From assembly GCA_023238725.1 (NCBI GenBank), contig CM041553.1, positions 16,865,501-16,929,500 on the forward strand: a stretch of DNA of 64,000 bases, written 5' to 3'. The notes under the pieces were generated by a model. That model was not told where the DNA came from and searched no databases. It saw nothing but the letters and a program-made list of their open reading frames with translations. Origin of the DNA: Scortum barcoo (Eukaryota; Chordata; Actinopteri; Centrarchiformes; Terapontidae). This document shows, in pieces, positions 37,001 through 46,564 of the stretch. A program made the translations under genes and the position numbers. Numbering within the stretch: the stretch's first letter is position 1; every line of letters begins with the position of its first letter.

Positions 37001-40000
37001 GTTGATGCAGTTGTGGTGGCCTTTGTATTTGTCGTTGTCTTAGTGGTGGAAGTTGAAGCATAGGGGTAAGTAGATGTTGATGCACGAACAAGAGCTTCAG
37101 TTAATGCTTCAGTAGCGGGCATATGTAGGAGGCTCTGTTGATAAAGTGGTGGTGGCCTCCGCTTCAGTAGTGGCATCTGTAGCAAGATCTGTTGATGCAG
37201 TGGTGATGGCCTCTGTATTTGTAGTTGTTGTAGTGATGGAAGTTGAAGTAGGGGAAGTAGATGTTGCAACAGGAGCTTCAGTTAATGCTTCAGTAGGGGC
37301 ATCTGTAGGAGGCTCTGTTGATGCAGTGGTGGTGGCCTCTGTATTTGTAACTTATCGTAGTGGTGGAAGTTGAAGTAGGGGAAGTAGATGTTGTAACAGG
37401 AGCTTCAGTTAATGCTTCAGTAGGGGCATCTGTAGGAGGCTCTGTTGATGCAGAGTTGTGGTGGCCTCATGTATTTGTAGTTGTCGTAGTGGTGGAAGTT
37501 GAAGTAGGGGAAGTAGATGTGTTGCAACAGGAGCTTCAGTTAATGCTTCAGTAGGGGCATATCTGTAGTAGAGGCTCTGTTGATGCAGTGGTGATGGCCT
37601 CTGTATTTGTAGTTATCGTAGTAGTCGTGTGGAAGTTGAAGTAGGGGAAGTAGATGTTGCAACAGCTTGGAGCTTCAGTTAATGCTTCAGTAGCGGCATC
37701 TGTAGGAGGCTCTGTTGATGCAGTGGTGATGGTACATTTGAAGCCTCTGTATTTGAACTTATCGTAGTGGTGGAAGTTGAAGTAGGGGAAGTAGATGTTG
37801 CAACAGGAGCTTCAGTTAATGCTTCAGTAGCGGGCATCTGTAGGAGGCTCTGTTGATGCAGTGGTGATTGGCCTCTGTATTTGAAGTTATCGTAGTGGTG
37901 GAAGTTGAAGTAGGGGAAGTAGATGTTGCAACAGGAGCTTCAGTTAATGCTTCAGTAGCGGCATGGGCATATGTAGGAGGCTCTGTTGATGCAGTGGTGG
38001 TGGCCTCTGTATTTGTAGTTATTGTAGTGGTGGAAGTTGAAGTAGGGGAAGTAGATGTTAATGCTCAGTAGTGAAGTAGCAACAGGAGCTTCAGTTGATG
38101 CTTCAGTAGCATCTTGCAGGGCATCTGTAGGATGCTCTGTTGATGCAGTGGTGATGGCCTCTGTATTTGTAGTTGTCGTAGTGGTGGAAGTTGAAGTAGG
38201 GGAAGTAGATGTTGCAACAGGAGCTTCAGTTAATGCTTCAGTAGCTGGGCATCTGTAGGAGGCTCTGTTGATGCAGTGGTGGTGGCCTCTGTATTTGTAG
38301 TTGTTGTAGTGGTGGAAGTTGAAGTAGGGGAAGAAGATGTTTTCAACAGGAGCTTTAGTTGATGCTTCAGTAGGGGCATCTGTAGGAGGCAAGATCTGTT
38401 GATGCAGTGGTGATGGCCTCAGTATTTGTAGTTGTCGTAGTGGTGGAAGTTGAAGTAGGGGAAGTAGATGTTGCAACAGGAGCTTCAGTTAATGCTTCAG
38501 TAGGGGCATGTGTAGGAGGCTCTGTTGATGCAGTGGTGATTGGCCTCTGTATTTGAACTTATCTTAGTGGTGGAAGTTGAAGTAGGGGAAGTAGATGTTG
38601 CAACAGAAGCTTCAGTTAATGCTTCAGTAGGGGCATCTGTAGGAGGCTCTGTTGATGGAGTTGTGGTGGCCTCTGTATTTGTAGTTGTTGTAAGTGGTGG
38701 AAATTGAAGTAGGGGAAGTAGATGTTGCAACAGGAGCTTCAGTTGATGCTTCAGTAGGGGCATACCTGTAGGAAGGATCTGTTGATGCAGTGGTGGTGGC
38801 CTCTGTATTTGTAGTTATTGTAGTGGTGGAAGTTGAAGTAGGGGAAGTAGATGTTGCTAACAGTTAGAGCTTCAGTTAATGCTTCAGTAGGGGCATATGT
38901 AGGAGGCTCTGTTGATGGAGTTGTGGTGGCTTCAGGTCTCTCATTTGTAGTTGTTGAAGTGGTGGAAATTGAAAGTAGGGGAAGTAGATGGGAGGTCTAG
39001 ATGTGGCTTGTAACAGGAGCTTCAGTTGATGCAGTGGTAGAAGGGCATCTGTAGGAGGCTCTGTTGATGGAGTTGTGCAGCCTCTGTATTTGTAGTTGTC
39101 GTAAGTGGTGGAAGTTAGGAAGTAGGGGAAGTAGATGTTGCAACATGAGCTTCAGTTGATGCTTCAGTAGGGGCATCTGTAGGAGGCTCTGTTGATGCAG
39201 TGGTGGTGGCCTCTGTATTTGTAGTTGTTGTAGTGATGTGGAAGTTGAAGTAGGGGAAGTAGATGTTGCAACAGGAGCTTCAGTTGATGCTTCAGTAGCG
39301 GCATCTGTAGGAGGCTCTGTTGATGCAGTTCACAGTGCAGTGGCCTCTGTATTTGTAGTTGTCTGTAGTGGATTGGAAGTTGAAGTAGGGGAAGTAGATG
39401 TTGCAACAGAGTGAGCTGAGCTTTCAGTTGAATGCTTCAGTAGCTTGGCATCTGTAGGAGGCTCTGTTGATGCAGTGGTTGGTGGCCTCTGTATTTGTGA
39501 AGTTGGTGGCCTCTGATCGTAGTGGTGGAAGTTGAAGTAGGGGAAGTAGATGTTGCAACAGGAGCTTCAGTTAATGCTTCAGTAGGGGCATCTGTAGGAG
39601 GCTCTGTTGATGCAGTGGTGGTGGCCTCTTTATTTGTAGTTATTGTAGTGGTGGAAGTTGAAGTAGGGGAAGTAGATGTTAGCAACAGGAGCTTCAGTTG
39701 ATGCTTCAGTAGGGGCATCTGTAGGATGTTGCTCTGTTGATGCAGTGGTGATGGCCTCTGTATTTGTAGTTGTCGTAGTGGTGGAAGTTGAAGTAGGGGA
39801 AGTAGATGTTGCAACAGGAGCTTCAGTTAGTTGATGCTTCAGTAGGGGCATCTGTAGGATGCTCTGTTGATGCAGTGGTGGTGGCCTCTGTATTTGTAGT
39901 TGTTGTAGTGAGTGGTGGAAGTTGAAGTAGGGGAAGTAGGTGGTGGGCTCTGTATGTGGTGCAACAGGAGCTTCAGTTAATGCTTCAGTAGGGGCATGTG

Positions 40001-42831
40001 TAGGAGGCTCTGTTGATGCAGTGGTGATTGCCTCTGTATTTGAACTTATCGTAGTGGTGGAATTTGAAGTAGGGGAAGTAGATGTAGCAACAGGAGCTTC
40101 AGTTGATGCTTCAGTAGGGGCACCTGTAGGAAGGATCTGTTGATGCAGTGGTGGTGGCCTCTGTATTTGTAGTTGTCGTAGTGGTGGAAGTTGAAGTAGG
40201 GGAAGTAGATGTTGCAAGACAGGAGCTTCAGTTAATGCTTCAGTAGTGGGCATCTGTAGGAGGCTCTGTTGATGCAGTGGTGGTGGCCTCTGTATTTGTA
40301 GTTATTGTAGTGGTGGAAGTTGAAGTAGGGGAAGTAGATGTTAGCAACAGGAGCTTCAGTTGATGCTTCAGTAGGGGCATCTGTAGGATGGCTCTGTTGA
40401 TGCAGTGGTGGTGGCCTCTGTATTTGTAGTTGTCGTAGTGGTGGAAGTTGAAGTAGGGGAAGTAGATGTTGCAACAGGAGCTTCAGTTAATGCTTCAGTA
40501 GCGGCATCTGTAGGATGGCTCTGTTGATGCAGTGGTGGTGATGTTGGCCTCTGTATTTGTAGTTGTTGTACTGGTGGAAGTTGAAGTAGGGGAAGAAGAT
40601 TTTTCATCAGGAGCTTTAGTTGATGCTTTAGTAGCGGGCATCTGTAGCAAGATCTGTTGATGCAGTGGTGATGGCCTCAGTATTTGTAGTTGTCGTAGTG
40701 GTGGAAGTTGAAGTAGGGGAAGTAGATGTTGCAACAGGAGCTTCAGTTAATGCTTCAGTAGCGGCATCTGTAGGATGTAGGACGGCTCTGTTGATGCAGT
40801 GGTGATTGGCCTCTGTATTTGTAACTTATCTGTAGTGGTGGAAGTTGAAGTAGGGGAAGTAGATGTTGCAACAGGAGCTTCAGTTAATGCTTCAGTAGTT
40901 TAGGGCAGCTGGTATCTGTAGGAGCAGGAGGCTCTGTTGATGGACAGTTGTGGTGGCCTCTGTATTTGTAGTTGTTGTAAGTGGTGGAAGTTGAAGTAGG
41001 GGAAGTAGATGTTGCAGCAACAGGAGCTTCAGTTGATGCTTCAGTAGGTAGGGGCACCTGTAGAAGGATCTGTTGATGCAGTGGTGGTGGCCTCTGTATT
41101 TGTAGTTGTTGTAGTGGTGGAAGTTGAAGTAGGGGAAGTAGATGTTGCAACAGGAGCTTCAGTTAATGCTTCAGTAGGGGCATATGTAGGAGGCTCTGTT
41201 GATGCAGTTGTGGTGGCCTCTCCATTGTGTAGTTGTAGTTGTTGTTGTCCAGTGGTGGAAGTTGAAGTAGGGGAAGTAGATGTGGTAACATGAGCTTCAG
41301 TTGATGGTTCAGAAGGGGCATCTGTAGGAGGCTCTGTTGATGGAGTTGGTAGCAGCCTCTGTATTTGTAGTTGTCGTAGTGGTGGAAGTTGAAGTAGGGG
41401 AAGTAGATGTTGCAACATGAGCTTCAGTTGATGCTTCAGTAGCGGCATCTGTAGTAGGAGGCTCTGTTGATGCAGTGGTGGTGGCCTCTGTATTTGTAGT
41501 TGTTGTAGTGATGGAAGTTGAAGTAGGGTAAGTAGATGTTGCAACAGGAGCTTCAGTTGATGCTTCAGTAGCGGGCATCTGTAGGAGGCTCTGTTGATTC
41601 AGTGGTAGGTGGCCTCTGTATTTGTAGTTGTTGTAGTGATTGATTGAAGTTGAAGTAGGGGAAGTAGATGTTGCAACAGGAGCTTTTGAACAGTTAATGC
41701 TTCAGTAGCAGCAGGCATCTGTAGGAGGCTCTGTTGATGCAGTTTTGGTGGCCTCTGTATTTGAACTTATCGTAGTGGTGGAAGTTGAAGTAGGGGAAGT
41801 AGATGTTGCAACAGGAGCTTCAGTTAATGCTTCAGTAGGGGCATATGTAGGATGCTCTGTTGATGGAGTTGTGGTGGCCTCTCCATTTGTAGTTGTTGAA
41901 GTGGTGGAAATTGAAGTAGGGGAAGTAGATGTAGCAAAGGAGCTTCAGTTGATGCTTCATGCGTAGGGGCACCTGTAGAAGGATCTGTTGATGCAGTGGT
42001 GGTGGCCTCTGTATTTGTAGTTGTCGTAGTGGTGGAAGTTGAAGTAGGGGAAGTAGATGTGGTAACATGAGCTTCAGTTGATGCTTCAGAAGGGGCATCT
42101 GTAGGAGGCTCTGTTGATGGAGTTGTAGCAGCCTCTGTATTTGTAGTTGTCGTAGTGGTGGAAGTTGAAGTAGGGGAAGTAGATGTTGCAACAGGAGCTT
42201 CAGTTAATGCTTCAGTAGGGGCATCTGTAGGAGGCTCTGTTGATGCAGTGGTGGTGGCCTTCTGTATTTGTTAGTTGTCGTAGTGGTGGAAGTTGAAGTA
42301 GGGGAAGTAGATGTTGCAACAAGAGCTTCATTTGATGTTTCTGTGGGGGCATCTGTAGGAGGATCTGTTGATGCAGTGGTGGCGGCCTTTGAATTTGTAG
42401 TTGTCGTAGTGGTGGAAGTTGAAGTAGGGGAAGTAGATGTTAGGGAGCAACAGGAGCTTCAGTTGATGCTTCAGTAGGGGCATTTGTAGGAAGATCTGTT
42501 GATGGAGTTTTGGTGGCCTCTGTATTTGTAGTTGTTGCGTAGTGGTGGAAGTTGAAGTAGGGGAAGTAGATGTTGCAATAGGAGCTTCAGTTGATGCTTC
42601 AGTAGGGGCATCTGTAGGAGGCTCTGTTGATGCAGTGGTGGTGGCCTCTGTATTTGTAGTTATCGTAGTGGTGGAGTTGTAAGTTTGAAGTAGGGGAAGT
42701 AGATGTTGCAACAGGATGGTCAGTTGGTCCTTCAGTAGGGACATCTGTTGCATTAAAATCTTTAGTCGGCGCAGCAGTCACTGCAGCTGTGGCATTAGGT
42801 GCAGCAGTCAAATCAGCAGCAGAACAAGAAG
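19076..42831 (-). CDS. Mucin-like gene copy A, giant PTS-repeat exon ending in SEA strand 1/helix 1 (frame-broken as assembled)
   Basis: On the minus strand the exon begins after a TATTGCTACAG acceptor at 42831 (phase 1). It has a unique Ala/Thr-rich lead (SCSAADLTAAPNATAAVTAA) that runs in frame into the first repeat (DHPVATSTSPTS), which fixes the Thr-rich frame as the coding one. It then carries about 180 copies of a 42-residue unit, and ends with STDPPTSIEGTLRL, a one-base frame shift near 19161-19170, and the start of SEA (TFSLNQRFTSDLSNSFSAAF, then LARILVRE) before a GTAAGA donor. Thr plus Ser is 23 of 42 consensus residues, Pro is 5, and Lys/Arg are almost absent: a typical O-glycosylated mucin domain. 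Many indels break the frame, and a garbled block at 29199-30071 interrupts it. I regard most of these as assembly errors. The alternative is a real decayed gene. Confidence 0.65.
19183..29198 (-). repeat. 126-bp coding minisatellite, proximal block
   Basis: This is a tandem array of about 79 units with a 126-bp period. Plus-strand landmarks recur in every unit: GAAGTTGAAGTAGGGGAAGT, AGATGTTGCAACAGGAGCTT, CAGTTAATGCTTCAGTAGGG and GCATCTGTAGGAGGCTCTGT. Variant sites are shared between units, such as GTTAATGC versus GTTGATGC and GCATCTG versus GCATATG. A higher-order repeat of about 1.17 kb is visible around 21.4-23.5 kb. Confidence 0.92.
29199..30071 (-). repeat. Second, garbled copy of the SEA-exon region inside the array
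   Basis: This block aligns over its whole length, introns included, with 18412-19197: the cleavage-motif exon, the middle SEA exon and the start of SEA are all traceable. It carries many small insertions, several of which are array words (for example GATGCTTCAGTAG-like and GTTGATGCA pieces). A 40-odd-base array fragment sits at about 29594-29636 within an intron position. It could be a real partial gene duplication, but the mixture looks like a consensus of misaligned reads. Confidence 0.8.
30072..42745 (-). repeat. 126-bp coding minisatellite, distal block
   Basis: This is about 100 units of the same 126-bp repeat. The stretch 34216-34746 is nearly free of indels and gives a clean minus-strand frame with repeated TSTSPTSTSTTTTTTNTEA and STEPPTDAPTEALTEAP motifs. 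Spacing between successive landmark positions there is exactly 126 (for example 34346 to 34472). Confidence 0.92.
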
Positions 42832-42948
42832 CTGTAGCAATAGCAATGGTAGTTGGGAATAAATCAGTTCATATGTAGCATGCACTTCATTTAAATAGAA
42901 TTATGAGCCGATTAATTAATTTTTATTTTCAAGTCTCCAGTTACTTAC

Positions 42949-43131
42949 TTGCATGAACACTGCCTGAAATAATGTTCAGGGAGGTGCACATTCCCTCACT
43001 GGATGTAGGAGGATCTGTTGATGCAGTGGCTGGTGTAGCTGTGGAAACAATTGTTGCATTACGAGCAGCAGTTGGAACAGCTGTGGTAATAGTTAGATCA
43101 GATGTAGGTGTAGCTGTTGATGTACTAATTC
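42949..43131 (-). CDS. Mucin-like gene copy A, N-terminal Thr-rich exon with SEA relic
   Basis: This 183-nt exon (TTGTTGTTACAG acceptor, GTAAGT donor) is open throughout. Two bases complete the Gly from the signal exon, then come 60 codons and one base. It reads ISTSTATPTSDLTITTAVP, then STDPPTSSEG, then MCTSLNIISGSVHA. The last piece matches the end of the SEA exon at 18540 (TSLNIIAGTVFV), and STDPPTSSEG matches the lead into the real SEA domain (STDPPTSIEG). So an N-terminal SEA domain appears to have been collapsed to its two ends. Phases fit the signal exon (1) and the array exon (1). Confidence 0.72.
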
Positions 43132-43159
43132 CTGTAACAACAAAATTTAAAATTTAAAT

Positions 43160-43275
43160 CTAATGCTGGTGCAGCTTCGCTGGCAGCTGGAACGCCAGCA
43201 GTTGTGATTCTATTTGGTGCTGATGTTGGATTCACAGCTGGAGTGCTTGGATTGCCTGGAATTATATTAAGTATG
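43160..43275 (-). other. Possible skipped or relic Pro/Ala/Thr-rich exon
   Basis: After an ATTCCAG acceptor (exon side from 43255) the minus strand reads NPSTPAVNPTSAPNRITTAG, then VPAASEAAPAL, in the phase used by the neighbouring exons. No good donor follows, so it may be a dead or alternative exon. A similar remnant lies at about 60025-60110. Another short Pro/Ser-rich piece (VNMKSPPPSAASPSP, phase 1, GTATCA donor) is near 43413-43470. Confidence 0.35.
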
Positions 43276-44093
43276 CGTTTGTAATTAACATGATATCCAC
43301 ACAATTCATTAAAAGATAAAGAATTAGACTGGTGGTAAAATAGTCATGATTGTAATCAATATTATCTGATACATGATAGTGAAGGAGGTTGCATTACTTC
43401 AAAGGCATTGTGATACCTGGTGATGGTGAGGCTGCACTGGGGGGTGGTGATTTCATGTTGACTGATGGTGAGGTTTAATTATGAGATATAAACTTTTTGC
43501 ATTTGTGGTGCTGCCTAGAGGTTAAGTGCAATATGCTTTTAATTTTAAGTTTGGTAAAAGCTCATGAACATGTGTGTCAAACAAGCATCCATGAGTTATT
43601 GAAATTCTTTGTAAAATATCTAATTTTGTAAAAATTGATTTACTTGTAGAATCAAAATGGACTGACACATTGAAATTCCTTTGATAACTTTAGTTGACAT
43701 CTGAAAAGGTTTTGGGACAATTGGCCCAAAAGTTTTAGATGCATTCTCTCAAACTGGATTTTGATAAATTTGACACTTTCAAAGCAGAAGACCATTTGAG
43801 CAAAGTCGCAGATGAACTGAGTGATTAAAAGGATGACTGAATTTTGACGTTGGGCCAACCTGTTTCTGAGATAAAAGCAAAGGTGTAAACTTTATTATTG
43901 CAGCGCCACCTTGGGGAAAATTAGTGTATATGAAAAATAATAATAACAATAATGATACCAAAGAAATAGGGCTCCAGCAGCAAGTTCTGCTGCTTTGATC
44001 CCTAAAAAAAGGCCCAGAACAGGCAACCTTTACTAACACAATGTGTGGGAGAGAGAGAGGCCGCTTGATCAGTATCTCATGCAACATGTGTTA

Positions 44094-44131
<38 letters not shown>
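44094..44131. repeat. (GATA)n microsatellite
   Basis: About nine tandem GATA units run into ATACTTTATTGATC, a word often seen at the ends of dispersed fish repeats. Confidence 0.85.
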
Positions 44132-44132
<1 letters not shown>

Positions 44133-44879
44133 TACTTTATTGATCTAAATTACCAAATTACCAAATTATATATTTGGCATTTCAAAAACGATTTCAATAA
44201 TATTTTTAATTTTAACATTTTTTAATCTATGGAAGCTGCAAAAAACAACTCGCCAACAAAAATAGAAGGATTAATAATTGAAATAATAACAAATAAAGTT
44301 GTATGTGATGAACTACTCCCTGTGACTGACTGGCGACCTTCCTTTCCTTTGTTCCTTGTTGCGTCATCAATGTCACCACCCCAGTGTGCTCCTGTGCTCC
44401 TGTGTTCCTGCCTGCCAGTATGTTTCTGCCCATCCCTTCCCGCCTGTCTGTTCCTGCCCACCTTGGTCCTGCCTGCCGTGTTAATGCCTGTGTTCCCGTG
44501 TAAGCCAAATAAAGAGTTATTTACATCTACTCTGCTTCGTCTGCATCCTGTGTCCCAACCTCACTTCGCCCTGCACCTACCTATATGAGTGAAGGCAAAC
44601 GAAATATATCTTTCTTTGTTCCACTCTTTAATACTATTTGCATTTTTAAAGTTATTTGTTATTTTCCCCACTCAGTGACTGTTACCATGGTGATGGGTCA
44701 AGCTGTTTTTTCTGAAACAGCAGGATGTAAAACTGCAGATTTGATATAAAATAGAGAAGACAGTTTAAGCCTTGGTAATACAGTTACAGTTATAATTATA
44801 ATGATTTATCTTTGGATTATTTTATTTTAGTTTTTTATATTTTATTATTATTTTTTTATTTTATTCTATGTCTTGCATT

Positions 44880-44970
44880 TCTTACTGTCTATTTTCCATT
44901 GTGTGTTTTCACTGCTGTTGCGCCGTAAATCTCCCCGCTGTGGGACTAATAAAGGAATCTGAATCTGAAT
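44880..44970 (+). repeat. 3' tail of a dispersed repeat
   Basis: The stretch CGTAAATCTCCCCGCTGTGG, then GACTAATAAAGGAATCTG and a repeated AATCTG, resembles the 3' end of common fish non-LTR elements. The family is not identified. Confidence 0.45.
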
Positions 44971-45724
44971 ACCTAGCTCTAATTTGTTGTTGACATCAGT
45001 GAAACAAAATAGTTGTTACATTACTGGAAAAGGAGTTTTGTGAATTTGCGATTGCGGAACGATTGCTCTTCCACAGTAACCTGATGTGTGTCTCAGTAAA
45101 CTGTAATTGAATGGCAAGAAGTGAATTTGAATTATAAGAACTAAATGTGGAAATGCATAGAAAGTTGAATTTTCTTCAGAATCATGCAGTTTCAAATCAA
45201 CTGAGTTCAATCTCGTAATATTACATTCAGTTTCAAGTATATCAAACTGCATGCTATTCAGATTCAGTTTTTTCCTCATGCAATTATTCAAGTTAAACAA
45301 TTCAAATTAAAATATAAATTATTCAAATTCAGTTTCTAGTGACACATATTTCTGCTCAGAGGAAGGCCAATATATAAAATAAATCCAAGTTGTGATAAAA
45401 GCACTATAACAACAAAGTCATATTCTGCAGTAAGAAAAGAAAACAAGAAAGAGAAATTAAATATCTGTACTACAATGTTAACATGTAAACAGTATCAATA
45501 CAACATAGAATAGAAAGTATAAAAGTGTCACAGGGTCTTTCTGTGGGTCATGTGGTTACATAGCAGACTAACAAATAAGCGCCACAATTACTGACAAGGG
45601 TTTTTACCCAGCTGATTCAGATCAACCTAAATAAAAGAATTTTTCCATGCCCACATCCTGGTTATTAAAAGTAAGAAAAACTATTTAATAATGATATTAT
45701 TTGGTTTGGTACTCCAGCACATAC

Positions 45725-45758
45725 CTGCTAATAGGAGAAGAAATATGAAGGGTCCCAT
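45725..45758 (-). CDS. Mucin-like gene copy A, signal peptide exon
   Basis: On the minus strand an ATATTTCACAG acceptor precedes a short leader and ATG. The exon encodes MGPFIFLLLLA plus the first base of a Gly codon, ending at a GTATGT donor. It is a short, strongly hydrophobic start typical of a secretory signal peptide, with a small residue (AG) for cleavage just after the splice. Its phase matches the exon ending at 43131. Confidence 0.72.
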
Positions 45759-46289
45759 TCTCCCTGTGTCTGGTCCCTGTGAAATATTTAGAACTCATTA
45801 CAAATATATGAACACATTTTTGTTTGCAGAACAAATATGCACACTGATGTTATTCTAGCTAATGCAGTCTAATAAAATAAATAAACAGTTCTGCTAATAA
45901 AACAAGAGGTATTGATTAAAATGTATTATCAGTTTGGAGATTGTAGTTTGCAGTGCTGTTGAACTGCATTACATTATAGGAGATATTTCTAATTGGTTTC
46001 TGAAAAAAACCCCACCAATTTAAATATACTATATATGCCTATATGTTGTAGACAAAAATTCTGTTGCAAAATATGTGGCTTACTGACAGCCTTTTTAAAA
46101 AGGACATTTCTGTAAGCATAGTGATATCTTACATTCAAGGCTCAAATGTTGAATATATTGGAATACAGCCATATCAAAATAAAAATTTGCTGCCTTACCC
46201 TAGTGTCCCCAGCGCAACTGTACAGAGATGTTATATCCACAACAATTCTTCACTGAGTGGTTCAAGATGACAAGAAAAAGGTACCTTAC
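45759..46289 (-). other. 5' UTR intron of mucin copy A
   Basis: The intron runs between the GTAAGG donor at about 46289 and the acceptor near 45777 (minus strand). The last bases before the ATG (45759-45776) belong to the signal exon leader. No coding potential was seen. Confidence 0.45.
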
Positions 46290-46530
46290 CTTATCTTCTT
46301 GAGTTAAAAATAGAAGACTTGTCAGTGAGTGAGGGTTTTGTGAGTGAATCCAGAAATTCTGGCTTTTTCAAACATCTGACATAACTTGCAGGACTGGTTC
46401 TGCTTTCCACTGTTTCCATCAATGAGAAAGAGAAAAACTGTAGGGAGGGATGAGAGATGTAAATACAATGCAGTGGGTGAGCGAAGAAAGCATCGTTGAT
46501 ATTTCAAATATGCGTAAGGTGTCACAGTAA
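46290..46530 (-). other. Probable non-coding first exon of mucin copy A
   Basis: This lies upstream of a GTAAGG donor on the minus strand. The part at about 46290-46410 is conserved in copy B at about 62095-62230 (shared words include ATGTCAGATGT, CTCAAGAAGAT and CCCTCACTCA), supporting a functional 5' region copied with the gene. The upper limit is set only by the TATA-like sequence at 46557. Confidence 0.4.
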
Positions 46531-46556
46531 CGTCAGCGTCTGGTGCTAAAACTTTC

Positions 46557-46564
46557 TATAAATA
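46557..46564 (-). promoter_or_regulatory. TATA-like box of mucin copy A, abutted by a transposon
   Basis: The minus strand reads TATTTATA here, with a CRE-half-site-like TGACGTTA about 30 bases downstream. The Tc1 element begins at 46565, so everything upstream of this box is transposon sequence. The role is inferred from position only. Confidence 0.3.

Larger units (their letters stand above)
43276..45718. other. Intron of mucin copy A with dispersed repeats
   Basis: This stretch is AT-rich. It holds a GATA microsatellite (44094-44131) followed by ATACTTTATTGATC, a C-rich segment at 44380-44580 with an AATAAA, and a TAATAAAGGAATCTGAATCTG-like repeat tail near 44880-44970. Sequence around 43480-43995 resembles 61640-61890 near copy B, for example AACTTTTTGCATTTGTG and GCTGCTTTGATCCCT-like words, so it is probably part of the duplicated segment. 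Confidence 0.5.

Noticed and set aside
19183..42745. Long plus-strand ORFs rich in Val, Glu, Gly and Ser (VEVEVGEVDV-type) across the array
   Set aside because: They are the antisense shadow of the Thr-rich minus-strand repeat. The unique exons and splice phases support the minus strand only.
19183..42745. Minus-strand Leu/Gln-rich frame (HLLPLLQLPPLRQLQ-type)
   Set aside because: It is a shifted frame of the same repeat. The lead at 42745-42831 enters the array in the Thr-rich frame.
19183..42745. CRISPR-like array
   Set aside because: The whole 126-bp unit repeats; there are no short repeats with unique spacers, and the context is vertebrate.
44229..44588. Plus-strand 119-codon ORF rich in Cys and Pro
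   Set aside because: It lies in low-complexity, repeat-like CCTG-rich sequence inside an intron, with no family resemblance.
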